Assembly: GCA_013396755.1 (NCBI GenBank) | Contig: VWZF01003853.1 | Location: 1,408,142 to 1,472,141, forward strand | From: Sclerurus mexicanus | Taxonomy: Eukaryota > Chordata > Aves > Passeriformes > Furnariidae | DNA length: 64,000 nt | Direction of reading: 5' to 3' | Shown here: positions 52,017 through 64,000 of the stretch, in pieces | How positions within the stretch are numbered: the first letter of the stretch is position 1 | How the letters are laid out: each line of letters opens with the position of its first letter | Notes under the pieces: model-generated | Told to the model about the DNA's origin: nothing | Seen by the model: only the letters and a program-made list of their open reading frames with translations | Database searches by the model: none | Translations under genes and position numbers: made by a program

Positions 52017-52178
52017 AGAGGTTTATCCAATTCTGAAGTAAAATTTGGATATGAAGATGGCATGTATGAGATTAAAATTGTTTTATCTAAAATGGTAGCA
52101 CAAAATTTGAATTTGCACAGGGAATTGAGAGAGAAGTGTTTCATTAACTTGAGAGTTATACCCAAAAGCATGCAATAT
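52017..52178 (+). CDS. Candidate internal exon, unknown protein
   Basis: A plus-strand block of exactly 54 codons lies between ACTATTAACTATAAG (branch-point-like CTATTAAC, but a weak pyrimidine tract) and TAT|GTGAGG, a good 5' splice site. Both ends fall on codon boundaries. Peptide pieces are RGLSNSEVKFGYEDGMYEI, KIVLSKMVAQNLNLHRELRE and CFINLRVIPKSMQY, a mixed charged and hydrophobic composition. The frame continues upstream to 51,966 and stops shortly after the donor at TAA. No domain is recognised. A long minus-strand frame overlaps, so chance cannot be excluded. Confidence 0.28.
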
Positions 52179-55100
52179 GTGAGGTTTTCTTCCTCATAAG
52201 GACTCAAAATGGGTGAGTCACTTTTTGTGCTCTTCTCTTCCCATCTATGCTGCAGATGGTAGATAGACTGAACTAGAAACATATATATAATCTATCTAGT
52301 CTTATCTTAGCAAAGGTAAATCAAAATTATTTACCAATTCCACCTAACTGAATTTACCTTTGCAGGGTGGCCACAGAACAGCTGATAAGTGGCAACATAT
52401 TTTACACTACCCTCTATCATGACTAGTGCAGTAAAGCAGTCCTATAAAGGCTGCATAGTCTATAATTATATCATGTTCACATAAGACTTGCTATTTGTTT
52501 GAACTCTAAGAGTTGGCACCAGGGAAACGCTGAAGACAACTTCACTCCTCTGTTATTGGAGACATCAAGGATGAAAAGTTCACATAATCTTTTACAAACG
52601 TATTTCAACACAAATTATTATTTCCTTTTGGTGCTTCTATTTCCTCTTGATCCTACATCCAAGTTCATATTTGATGACAGAAATAGGAGTGCCATGAGAG
52701 AGAACTGGTAAAAACTGATGTATGTAGATACAGCTTAACCACTAAGAAGTCAAAAGTATGTTAATGGCAGCAAGATTTATATAGCAGGTTTTAGTCATTT
52801 CAGTGTTCCTCTTTAGGAATATAGTCACAATCCAGAATGCCTTCAAACCTGTAATAATTATTATAAGCATATTTTTCAGTACTTTTTTTCTTTCACATTT
52901 GTGTAATGCAAAACTTTACATAGATCAAATAATGCAATTAGAGAATTAAATAATAATTTGTATAGTTATGAAATACATGTACATGTAATTCTACTTACTG
53001 GAAACATATCAATCAGTCATAACCCAAAAAGATTTGGATGCATAAGCAACTAAGGAGTATTTTCTAAAGGCAGAGCCCTAGAAGATGACCAGCATCAACT
53101 CTTGGGAAGAAATGCATGTGCCTGTTGGACTGATATTATATTCTACATGTCCAGGGAGAGCAAAGCAGCTTCTGTTCCTGCCTAAACGAATGATGCAAGT
53201 AATGTCTCACCTGCCAATGACTTCTCTGAGTTCCATCTGGCAATCAGCCACACCCCATTCTCATCATCAATACAGCTATAAAAATATACACAAGACATTC
53301 CATCATTTCACCTCTTGAAATGGTAGACCTGTTCTCATTAGCAAGTTTCTAAATACTCTGAATCAGAATGTGCACATGTAAAAGAACATTTTAAATCTCT
53401 ACTGTAATAGTTTGAAATGTTTTGAAACATCCACTACATGGACAAAATAGCTACTATTGCCAGAAGTTATTATTGATCACTGGTGGAGAGAAACTTTCAC
53501 CCTATTCTGTTACTATAAGTGTCCATAGTCTTTTTCTGACAAGAAAGAGAAATATGTGAAATGGCTGAAAGATAAACCTGTGAAGTGGCTTTTGCTAGTT
53601 TAGTGGGATAATCATGCAATTCATGCAATCTGTCTTTCAGTAAGACCTACTGCTCCCTTGGGCTCAAGTGCCTATCATCTTCACCAACGCTGTAAAACTG
53701 AACTGGATTTCCTGTCCTGAATCTTTTTTTCCAATCCACTCTTCTCTGATGTGTCTGCCCAGATTATAAATCCTTTTTTGTCTACTGTTGAAATTTTGTA
53801 CAAGTAACTGGTAAAATTCAACTTCATTTCTCTGATGAACAAGCGCAGAACAGCATGCTCCAGTGTGTAGCTATAGTGTAGCAGTGCTAGATTAACCCTT
53901 ACCTCTTGCAGGGCAGCTGCACAAAACCCGACATACTTTGTTTATGTTACCCCAGCAGGATAAACCCAGTGTTAGATATACCTTATAAATGTAGATGAAT
54001 ATGGCTGAACTGGAATTAAGATGTTTCTCCTACCGGCTCTGCTGTTGATTTGTTGTGTGAACTTTGATCACTTTATTAGTCTGTTCAGCATTACCTTTCC
54101 CGCTCTCATCTGCAGAACAGTGAGATAACAACTACCTCAAAGGCTGCAAGCCAACATGTGCAGAAGAACTCTGAGGTCAACAGATAGAAGGTGGCTCTCA
54201 GAGAATAGCAGTGGGATGTACCCAGTGCTATAGTTCCCTTTTAAATAATATTGGACTCTGGATTTTTGTCAGAAGTTATTACAAAGTTTTATTTCTCTGT
54301 TGGCATGACAAAGATGTTCTTTTATTGGTATCTTGGGGAGATTAATTGCATTGAAGTGTTTTGTTTTAAAGTTCAAACCTTCGTGAAGGCAGGTGAGCTG
54401 CATTTCTTAACATGATTTCATCTCACACCCTATTCCTCAGGGCTTCTTCTGGCTGTTAACAGTTCTATTGGTTCAGATTTGATTTCAGTAGATTTTGAAT
54501 TCTCTGGTATTGCCAGCTCTCTCCAACTCTTACAGAGACCCACCCTACATAGGCTCTGTGAATTTAGATTTTATTGAATGGGTGAAATATTTACTTAGCT
54601 GTAATAAGCCTCATACACTGTTCAGTAAATGACAGTTGTATCATATTTTGGAAAAGGCTCTGAAATTCTGCAGGGTGAACAGCTGAAAACACTAGCTGTT
54701 ACACAGATGGCATTGCATACTTGATCTCAGGTACTACAGAACCAGTTTAGAAGTTGAAAGAGAATATAAGCATGCACTTCCCAAAATGCTGCTGTGTGAA
54801 CATCAAAGTAACACTCCATGGCTATCAGCTTTCTTAAGAAAAATGTCAGAAATGTGGACACACAACCATGTAAGTATAATCCCAATGTTCACACAGGTGT
54901 GAAAGGCACTGAACTCCATGCATCTTTTTTTCACCTGGCACACCATGTGCATTTTAAAATAAAGTTTCACAAATTAAAAGATCATTTAGCATAGAAGGCA
55001 GTTAATTGCAGGAGGCTAACTAACTTAATTCCAGCTAATGTTATTGACATTCCCTGTGTCTGCTGAAAACAGTGCTGAAGGTTCCCTGTAGGCTGAGACT

Positions 55101-56819
55101 AATAGAGCAGTGGCAAAGAAATGTACTTATTCTGCTTCAGGAACATAGAAATACATTTCATATTTCTAAGGAGCACAGGAATTTTACACTAGATATTCCA
55201 TAGAAAACCTCAAGGAGGATCTGCAACTATCAGTTACCCAATATTCTGCCTCCCACAGCAAGTGTCCCCATCAACTATTCAGTAATTAAAGGCATTTAAT
55301 TAGTTACGTGTGAGAGTCTTTATCCTTAAGAAACCTTTAATTTCATTGCTTTAACAAAATCACCTGGTTGAAACCAGACCTCTGTATCTCCAAAGGAGTG
55401 GAAATTACAGTACATCAGCAAATTATTCAGGCTGTTACTTTCTACCCAAAGTTTACTAGGCCAAAAAGAAGGTAAAATCTACTCTCATAAGGCATAAAAA
55501 TTTGTGTCAAGAGGAAACTGGGAGTGACAAAGTTGTTCAATATCTTAAATGTGAAATATAGTTTGTCATGGTAGGTTTGAACATAGAAGTCAGTTATCTG
55601 ACTTGCTTCCTGTTAAATGTTATCTTGATCAGAAATTGTAAACAAGCTCTTTATTGCATGATTGCCTCAGAAGACTCATCAAAATATTGAAAAAGTGCAT
55701 ATGTAAATGGAAGTTAGTATTTGTATACTGAATGCGTGCAATAAAATTGTGATCAGATCTACAAAGCATAGCCCAGCTATGTGCTCTACATTCGGTTCAC
55801 TGGGTGGTGCTTGGACTATTGCAACATTGCAATGCTAATATTCCCTGAAGTTCTCACTGGCACTTTTAAGGCATGATGTAACAAATCATTTGTGGGTGGA
55901 ATGCTGCCCAGCTCTGAGGTAGTTTGTTTGGTTTGGTTTTGACTTCTGCATAAACAATTTGCATGTTGGTTTTTAACATGGTGGTAAAAAAGGGAGACTT
56001 TGCCTACACCTTTTCCTGGTTTTTTCCACAGACTCCTTGTATAAAGCATTTAGTCAGCTTCACTTTGCTTATTATACAATCTTTCTTTGTTTCAGCTCAT
56101 TAAAGTTCACATTTACTTTGAATGCGAATATTCCTCCTAAATGTGCACAGTTTAAAGGCCTTTTCATTTTTAGAGGTTACTCGCCTAGCCTTGTCACTGC
56201 TTGCATTGAGGTGTTCACTACTGAAATATTCTGTGTTCTTATGCTACCCGTGGAATAAGCTATATAAGGCACTTCTAGGACATGTACTGTTTTCATAATC
56301 CAAATTCTCACCAAAGCAGTAATATCAGAATATGATTTGGGAAGCAGGGCTAAGTCCAAAAAGGACACAGCTCTACTTTGTTTTATGAACTTCTCTTTAT
56401 AATTTAATTCTGTAGAGAGATTATTTTAAACATTTAGGTCATTGATTATTTTTAAGGTAGGCTAGAAAGGTTGTAGATACCCTCAAGCACCTATTAAATT
56501 TACATCATCAACAATAAATACAAAGGCAAATCCTGGATGACAGCTTTATTTGATCTAAACAGATGGAGCTTCTTTGAAACCAGCAAATTTACAGATTTGC
56601 ACCATTTCAGAATCTGACACACATGTATACAGGAATATGCAGAAATTAAATATTTCCATGTAATAGGGTATGTGGGGTTAACTGTTCTAAAATATATTAA
56701 GCAATTTCTATTATCAAAGTTCAAAAAGGTCTGATTTAGCAGTAATACTGAAATGTGAAGGGAAATATTTCCATTTGGAGAATGATTTAATTAAATTGTG
56801 ACTCTTAGGTCTGAAAAAG

Positions 56820-57215
56820 AATGGCCTGGGTTGGAGGGATCCTCAAAGATCACCTAGGCAAGAGGCTGGCAGCAGCCAGGTCCAAAGCAAACAAGAAAGG
56901 TGATTTTTCATGTGACAGGTGGTGAACCTGTGCAACTTCTCCCCCAGGTGTAGATAATAGAGCCCATGTGAGCTCAAGGAGTGGTCTTCTAAGGATTACT
57001 AAACACCACAAAACCACATCAGCACAAGGAGTGACAGAGCTGAAAACAGGTAGAGTGCAGGAATGTGTTAGGAGAAAGTGTCATTCCTGCCTGCCTTGTT
57101 TGTCTTTTTTCCTGGGGACCTCTGTATGGCCAGTGCTGTACATGGGGCACTGGGCTAGCTGGGCCCTTCATCCAACCCAGTACGCCCAGTACAGCTTCTT
57201 AGATGATATAGGCAT
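56820..57215 (+). mobile_element. Old CR1-like repeat, 3' part
   Basis: The left edge has AATGGCCTGGGTTGGAGGGA, like a CR1 tail. The right half has GGGGCACTGGGCTAGCTGGG, then CCTTCATCCAACCCAGTACG, which follows the 3' end of an older amniote CR1-type family (typically ACTGGGCTAGATGGACC...CCCAGTATGGCC). The middle is too diverged to align by eye. The 83-codon open frame here is not a gene. Confidence 0.5.
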
Positions 57216-60200
57216 ATAATATTAATATTACCCATGTAATATTAAGCTTAACCATCTCTCCCTGCCTATTCTAGGCACACAATATGAAATAAACCTGGTT
57301 TTCAGTTTGTTGCTAAATCAGTCCTCAGAATCACAGACAGCAAAACTTGGATATGTTAATTTTTAATCAACTAAACTACCTTCAATTGCCAATATTAAAT
57401 ACCAGCAAATACCTAGTCTAGTAGTCTGACACCTTTACAATCTAGTTAACCAATTATATGTAACCAACCCCAAAAAGTTGATCCTACTTATATGATATAC
57501 AGAATGCTTACTCTCACTATTAAAAAGTGTCATCACCTTGAGTTTATCATGGTTACATTTTTCATGACTGAGTTATGTAATTACACAAACATTGGCAAAG
57601 AATTTACATGGTGTTATGGTATAAAATTGTTTACATGCACTGACAGAAGAGTGAAGAGAGATAAATATTTATTCTAGGAAAGTTTTGGGTTGTTTTTTGT
57701 AAATGCACTGGGACTGATTTTTCAAATTTTATTCAAATTTGATTTTTGTTCCAATTGCTTTACTTGTAAAGTGAAGTGACTCCATCATCACAAGCCCCGC
57801 TGCAGAGTGTTCTGGGCAAACAATAAAAACATTAACACAGGATAATGAGCTTGTCCACAAGGGGTAATCAGTGCACAATAAAGCAGGAGATAAATTCAGA
57901 GCATCCTAGCCAGCTTGCAATAATATTCTAGTCTATTTCCATATGCAGGAGAAAAAAAACCTAATGTCTTATCTTGCACCTGACGACTTAGACTTTTTCA
58001 ACATTGTAAGTAAATGACAGATACTGTGGAAACATCATGGTCTCTCCTAACTGCTAAAGACTTTCTCTCTGTTGCCTAAAAATTGTCTTCAGTCACTTGA
58101 AGTCTTTCCATGTTCAGGCACAGCAAAGATTGTCATTACCTGTATGAGGCACTGGAAAGAGGTTATTTTAAGAGGAAATTTTGCATATAAAGAAGAGAAA
58201 TTTTTCTTTCAATATATATGCAATTATTAATTGTAAAGTTGAGATGACAGTGCTCAGTTTGAGAGGAAGAATGCACAGGTCTTCAAAAGTCATTGAGCTT
58301 GCCTTCCACAGACCATTTATCCACAAGTAGCATATCCACGCTCAAACATAGTGGTTCCTTGGTTAGTTAACTGGGAAACAAGAATAGCAAGAACATCTAG
58401 CAACAGCACCACACTGAATTCACACCACTAGGAGTAGGTAGAAAGACCAGATCCATGAAGTCAGTCTTTGTAGGTGAACTTGCCCCTGCAACTCTGGGTG
58501 AGTTTTCAGGGAAGCTGCAGACTCAGTATCTGCCTTCTGACAGCTTTTTGAGATGGACAATTTCCGTTCAGTGTGTGTGCTCAGACGCATATGCATTCTG
58601 AATAAACAGATCTCCCACGGACTCCACAGTATCTCTTGCAGGTATCATCAAAATCAACTGATTGGTTCAAAATGGAGATTACATAAAGAGATATTGTGAT
58701 AATACCGAAGCAGGTTCAGTGGTCTGCCTGGTCCACACACAGTCATGTGTTCCTGAACAGTCCAGGCATGAACACAAATAAAACAAACTGTGGATTAAAA
58801 TTTTTGCCCTTCTTCTGCTATAAGCCAATGGGGACTATACTCTTATTTATAATTTAAAAATAATTAAAGCCATTTCAGTAATTTCACCTTCACTTCTGTG
58901 TCTATTTACAGGTTAGCTATGAAGTAGAATTGGTTTTACAGAGCAGATTTTGTTAAAAGCCTCCAAGAGAACAGCACTATATCTTTACTGTTTAAATGGG
59001 TTTGGGTAACCTTGCTCTTGCTCGGACTATAAGGTAAAACAGGAGCTGACTGGGATGCAGTGCTATAAATCTGGGGTGTTTCTATATCCTTTTAGAAATT
59101 TGTAGTGCTAAATTATGTATAGACCCTTCATCTTATTATGGCTCTTTGTAGGATTATGGCCCAGAGTACCCTTGTTTTGAGAGAAGTATATGGCATGCCA
59201 AGAAGTGAGGGCAAAATACTGCCTTAAATATTGTTAAGTGCCATTGAATTCACCTCATTTGGCAACATCTTTCAACAACCTGGGTTATACTGCAGTTTGC
59301 AGCAATAGTTATGAGACAGAGTTTATGTTTCCTACAGTGTCTTAATGTATAATATTACATTAATACATTTGAAGAAGACAGAGAAGGCTCACAGAGAAGA
59401 CTCACAGACAAAAACCAAAATATACAGGTAGTGCAGAGGAGAACGTGGTCACAAACTGCTGGATCACAAACTGGGGAGATGAAATACATGCAAGGCAGAA
59501 TGCTAGTTGAAGAGACAGAGCTGCCTGTAAGAGAAAAACCTACTGCAGGAAATCATTTAAAATCAGGCACCCAGACAGTGTTAGTTCATGGAATCAGAAG
59601 TCCAGGAAGAGAGTCTGTATGTCAAGTTTTTTTGTATGTACACTAAAATAAACCACAAGCAATTCTGAATAGATAATTTCTGGCTTCCTCTAGCATGCAT
59701 GTTAATTACTGCAAGTGTTTCTAATTAATCAGAATTTTAAATATGGAAAACACACTTTATGAAATAGTAATGCAGTTCTACAGAAGCTTAAGCTTTCAAC
59801 TACTCTAAGTTCAACATAAAAAGGTTATGTTCCATTTTAATTTGCTGTTCAGGGCTTTGCTATAATTTTGTGCAAACAGGCAATGAGGGACCACTAAAAT
59901 GCAACTATTCCTGCTGGCACAACCCTGCAACAAATTTAACATAGAAGTCTGTTCCTCTAATGCTAATTTAGTGAGGTTATAAGACGAAACAGATTTAAAT
60001 GAGATAATGGCAGAGAGTTGTACTGTTTTTATTTCCTGCTACTGAAGATCTGGGGGAAAATACTTCACCTAAGTTGATTGCATTCCACTCGATTTCCTGG
60101 AGAAATTTTATTGAGAAAAATCCCACAAATTTTAAAAAAATGCTAGAAAATTGAAATCAACAACAGACAGACAACTGAAGAAAAGCAAAATAAATTAAAT

Positions 60201-62269
60201 GTGGGAAGGTTTGGCATTTAATCCAGGGACAAGGGATTTACTGGGAAAACTTAGGACATTTAATTAAGAATTTAAGACAATAAGACAAGTATGCTTCTTA
60301 AGTGTTTTCATTAAAATGGTCCGGAGGAAAGAATGAACATCAGGATATCTGAGGTACAAAATCAATGCTGTTGAGTTGATATGAAGCAATTTACCCTTTT
60401 TCACAGTAGTTGATTCTGTCTGTCTACAGTGTCTGGTGGATTTCATTTTAAATGCTCATATTTAGAAGATTCTCATTGGCAAAATATGTAAGTCTATTTT
60501 TACTTTTATTTAACTATATTTATATGTACCCATAATTGATTCCCCTTTCTCCTGCTTGTTCATATAGTTAATGTTTCCTGAAACTGAAGCAGGCACTTTT
60601 TAACTACTAGTTAAAACTGTACTACTGCACCATCTCTAGAAAAATAGTGACTTGAAGAAGCTCTCTAGACTTTGCTGCAATTATATAGCCATTACTATTA
60701 ACCTCAACTGCAACCCACTTCCATAAACTGTTTTATCATAGATAGATAATTTCATGGTTCCCTACAAGCAGTGAATAAGAAGCAGGTTGCAACTTAACAA
60801 CAAATAACTATTCAACCAAAACACTAAAATTTGATGGCAATTACATGAAAAGTAGTACATTACTAGGCAGCCAGCTATTACAAGTTTAAAGCATAAACTG
60901 CTATCAGCACAATAGGTTTTGACACATATATTAAATAATATTTTTGAGAAGCTCTAGTGTAGGCATGACACAGAGACTAAAATCCAGGTAACAAAAGAAA
61001 TATTTCAAAACTCTCAACACACTGGTCAGAACTGAGGTTATTGCCTGTCGAGTATGCTGTGCCCATTTACTTCCTGTTAGTGTAAGAGACATGGCCTGAT
61101 CTGATGGCACATAAGTAAGCTGCAATTTCCTTGCTCCTGTTTACTTGATTTCTTTTTGCTTGATTTAGATCTAAAACTGGGAGCTGTTACTGGTTACTGG
61201 TTGTAGAAATGAAGCTGTCTGTCGTAATGCTACACCTTCAATACTTCACAGGCTGAAGTGCTAACAAAATTTTTGGCAGAAATTGCTCAAGGCAAAATCA
61301 AATTCTCACTTAGTACAGGATCTTAATTTCATTCCTATGCAGGCAGTTGTGTGTGGTCTCTGGGATTTATGAAAGAGAGTGATTGAAAACTCTTCTGGAA
61401 AAATAGCTCTATATGCTCCTGAACTGAAAATGAGGAGCATCCCTCGTAAGCAGGCCCACTAGAGAGCATTTCTTCTCTGCTGCCTCTCATTACCTGTCAC
61501 TCAATTATAAAAGACTACTATCCTTGATTTCTCGCATCAGTTATATTTTTATTTCAGGTTGTAGGGAATTCTCTTTGCAAGTATATGATTTAGGATCTTA
61601 CCACTGAAATGTTGACTTTAACTCATTGCTGGTATTTCTGAAACAATTTGGTTGATATTCTAGGGTGAAAGAACAATTTATCCTGCTTTTTTTTTTTAAT
61701 TTCTATTCTTGTTGGTATTTAATAGAAGTATTTCCATGCCAAGTATTCATATTCTTCTATTCAGAAGGTCCCAAAATTGTTGCCCAGTATTTTTTTGAAA
61801 TATTAATTACTCCCTATTTTTTTGAAATATTAGTTACTAATGAAAGGTCATTGAGAATAAAATAATCAAAGTAAGATTTGTATGACTTGAAAGATGTACA
61901 GCCTTCTCATGCCTTCACAATGCATGAACTGTAATGCAGAATAACTTTACATGTCTCAGAAATAAATTTGTATCTTAACTTGTAACAACAGAAAGGTTTC
62001 TTATGTATGTGACAGAACTGTGAAGATTTATATGAAAATTTATCAAGGCTGATAAAAGGGCAGCTCAGTTTTCACTGTGGCTATGAATTAATTTACAAAG
62101 TTTGAGAAAGACACTATATTCTTCCTTTCACTTCTAGAAAAATCAAGACTTTTTTCTTCTTTTAGTTCTGCATTTGAAAGGCAATTTTCTCAGTTACAGA
62201 GGGATGGATTATAAAGACAATGCTCAGGGACAGTGACAATCACCAAAACTACAAAACTAAGGAACTGAT
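57216..62269. other. AT-rich non-coding DNA
   Basis: Intron-like or intergenic, T-rich on the + strand. I see no gene. It includes a small imperfect tandem at 59,371-59,412 (CACAGAGAAGACTCACAGAC type) and the 27-base tandem duplication near 61.8 kb listed separately. Confidence 0.5.
61788..61838 (+). repeat. Tandem duplication, 27-base period
   Basis: TATTTTTTTGAAATATTAAT at 61,788 is repeated at 61,815 as TATTTTTTTGAAATATTAGT, with one mismatch over 24 bases. It is a recent-looking two-copy duplication. Confidence 0.85.
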
Positions 62270-63440
62270 ATTCATGAGAAGAGTAGTCATAGGAAACAAG
62301 AGAAATGGAAGAAACATTGAGGGAGAACACATTGCATAAAGGAGAACTTGGAGACATGAAGAGGGACAATTAAAAAAGATGAAGTCAAGATGAAGAAAGA
62401 ACGGGTTCACAAATGGAGGCCAAACCAGAAACCTTAGTAACTAAAAAATTGTATGAGACATTTTGATAAAAGAAGTCAACCAAGATAAAAGTAGCTGAAA
62501 GTAGATATGAAATAAAAGAGAAAGAGACTGAGTGAAAGAGTGAAAAGGAGCAGTTCTGTGAGCAACAGAATTCCTGTGGTCAGGTTTCTTACAAATTTGT
62601 TTCTTGTGATTTCTTTTTCTTTTGTGCAGGAAAATGGAAACTCTGAGCGGAGTTTTTTCCGGGTGTTGACCATTAATAATTGTTAATAATTGTGAGATCA
62701 CTAAAAGGAGCACATGCTGAAGCCTTTTCAGCAGTAAAGGCAAGTGCAGATCTTTTTTCTTCACTCAGTCATCAATCTTCATGAAAACTGCAGGAAGCTG
62801 GTATTTTTAAGGCCTTCTCACTGTTATTGCTGAGGTTTCAGCTTACCAATGGGTTAAAAATGGGTCATTAGATTTAGATGCTCACATAAACACACACATA
62901 GCTGAATCAAATAAGCCTTAAGAAATAAGACAAATTGGGTGGAACAAATCCCAGAGGAAGAAGAGCTGGGGTTATCGAGTGGAAAGGAGATGAATGAGGC
63001 AAGACGAAGAGAAAGCTGACTTTGTCATGGCTTCAGGACAAATGGAGAAAGAGAAGGTAAAATATATTGAGATAGTGTTTAGTAGAAACAGAATTAGGAA
63101 GAAGGCAGAAAAGAGAGATTTATTGATAAGCAGGAGAGGAAGGGATAGGATGTGAAAAGGCTGTGGCTAACAGTCTGAAGTAGGAAGGGGAAGAAGAAGC
63201 TGTGGCTTCCCAGTGACAGGTAATATGAAAAAAGAAGTTTGAAGGCAGAAGAGAGCTCAGTAAATTGAAGGAGGAGATAATGAGAAGAGAAAAAAAGTGA
63301 GCATATGCAGCAGTGGAAAATACAGCACTGCCACCTGACTGATGTGACAGAAGGCAGTGGGCACAAGCAGGCAAGGACAGAGATGCGGATGTGGGGAAAG
63401 GATAAGCTGACATAAGGGTGAACTGTGTGAGGAAAATTGA
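62270..63440 (+). other. Long purine-rich tract
   Basis: Over more than a kilobase the + strand is dominated by A and G (GAGAAGAGTAGTCATAGGAA, AGGAAGGGATAGGATG, GGAAGGGGAAGAAGAAGCTG and similar). The serine- and leucine-rich minus-strand frames at 62,441-62,764 and 63,094-63,472 are products of this bias. No gene or known repeat is recognised. It resembles the purine-rich tract at 39.6-40.3 kb in composition only. Confidence 0.6.
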
Positions 63441-64000
63441 GTAACGGGCATTAGATCACTTCTGCCCTGCAACTGTGTGCCAGGGCTTGAGGAGGAAGGC
63501 TGGAAGCAGCTGGCAGGCCTGCTCAGCTATTTTGTGTTGTGGGCACTGCCAAAGGGGCAGGTGGAGCATAACTGGTAAATGCTTTGTTCATGGGAGAAAT
63601 ATTGAATTGTCTGGTAATTATACAGTGAGGGAACTAAAGATAATGATGTGTCTGTCCATCAGCATCTCTGGGAGTATCAATTAATCATCATAGCAGCTAA
63701 AGCTGGTTGTGAACTCTCCAAGAAGACATGGCTTCATCAGAGCAGGCTGGTATCAGCACTGGGATCAGTAACCTTGATGAATAATGAAGTGGGATTCCAG
63801 GGGACCACCAGCCATCCCTGCAAGCAAGGGAGCCAGCTGGCTTGAAGGCCTAGAAACTCTGAAACTGCGTCCAGAGGGCAGACACATCCCAGCAATCCAG
63901 ACCGGGAAAGGAGGGGGCACTGAGCAAAATGAACACAATCACGAAAGCCCCAGCTGCTGTTCAGGAGGTGGGCAGCACTGAGCCCAGGGAGCACCATACC
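63441..64000. other. GC-richer stretch, unassigned
   Basis: GC content rises toward the end of the window (CCAGGGCTTGAGGAGGAAGG, GGCAGGCCTGCTCAGC, GGAGCCAGCTGGCTTG). Open frames of 65-86 codons exist on both strands, with no recognisable product. It may be the start of a repeat, an exon region or another regulatory block continuing beyond the window. Confidence 0.4.

Larger units (their letters stand above)
44621..56819. other. AT-rich DNA right of the CpG island
   Basis: The + strand is T-rich here, opposite to the left side of the island, as in introns read on the plus strand. The only recognised repeat is the CR1 tail at 45.6 kb. Two plus-strand exon candidates are listed separately. A 27-base block at 45,080-45,106 has a very strong 3' splice site (TTTTGTTTTTTCCAG) and a GTAAGG donor, and could be a 5' UTR micro-exon. 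Confidence 0.5.

Noticed and set aside
56968..57219. Plus-strand 83-codon frame
   Set aside because: It lies inside an old CR1-like repeat whose 3' end is recognisable.
1..64000. tRNA, rRNA, CRISPR arrays, bacterial operons, intact retroviral gag, pol or env genes
   Set aside because: None was seen on either strand. The two retroviral traces are solo LTRs without internal sequence.

Overview
The window is vertebrate nuclear DNA and almost certainly from a bird. It is AT-rich, has no compact gene order, and carries several CR1 LINE fragments whose 3' ends finish in the avian (ATTCTATGA)-type tail, plus two solo LTRs with avian ERV-type ends. The species cannot be named from the sequence. No protein here is recognised with certainty. 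Nearly all open frames are short chance frames or pieces of CR1.

Layout. Positions 1-43,490 are AT-rich, intron- or intergenic-like DNA. They hold CR1 pieces at about 4.8, 13.6-14.2, 21.7, 32.7-33.96 and 38.2-39.55 kb, a minus-strand solo LTR at 30.05-30.63 kb, and a second solo LTR nested inside the 33 kb CR1. Positions 43,490-44,620 form a CpG island, the only one in the window, with a 578-base assembly gap in its centre. From 44,620 to the end the DNA is again AT-rich, with a CR1 tail at 45.6 kb, an older CR1-like tail at 57 kb, a long purine-rich tract at 62.3-63.4 kb and a GC-richer stretch at the right end.

Gene model. The island is most likely a promoter and may be bidirectional. In the lines I counted, the + strand has more A than T to its left and more T than A to its right, as expected if transcripts diverge from it. 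The best coding evidence is a 56-codon minus-strand terminal exon at 28,888-29,059, with a good 3' splice site and a stop codon. It could be the last exon of a gene starting at the island. Weaker exon-like blocks lie on the minus strand (37.4, 21.6, 12.0 and 3.4 kb) and on the plus strand (48.1 and 52.1 kb). They rest only on open frame plus splice-site matches and are given low confidence.

No tRNA, rRNA, CRISPR array, operon or bacterial feature was seen. No clearly novel system was found. The most useful leads are the hidden promoter in the gap, the divergent layout, the nested LTR in CR1, and a 16-bp perfect hairpin near 43.03 kb.
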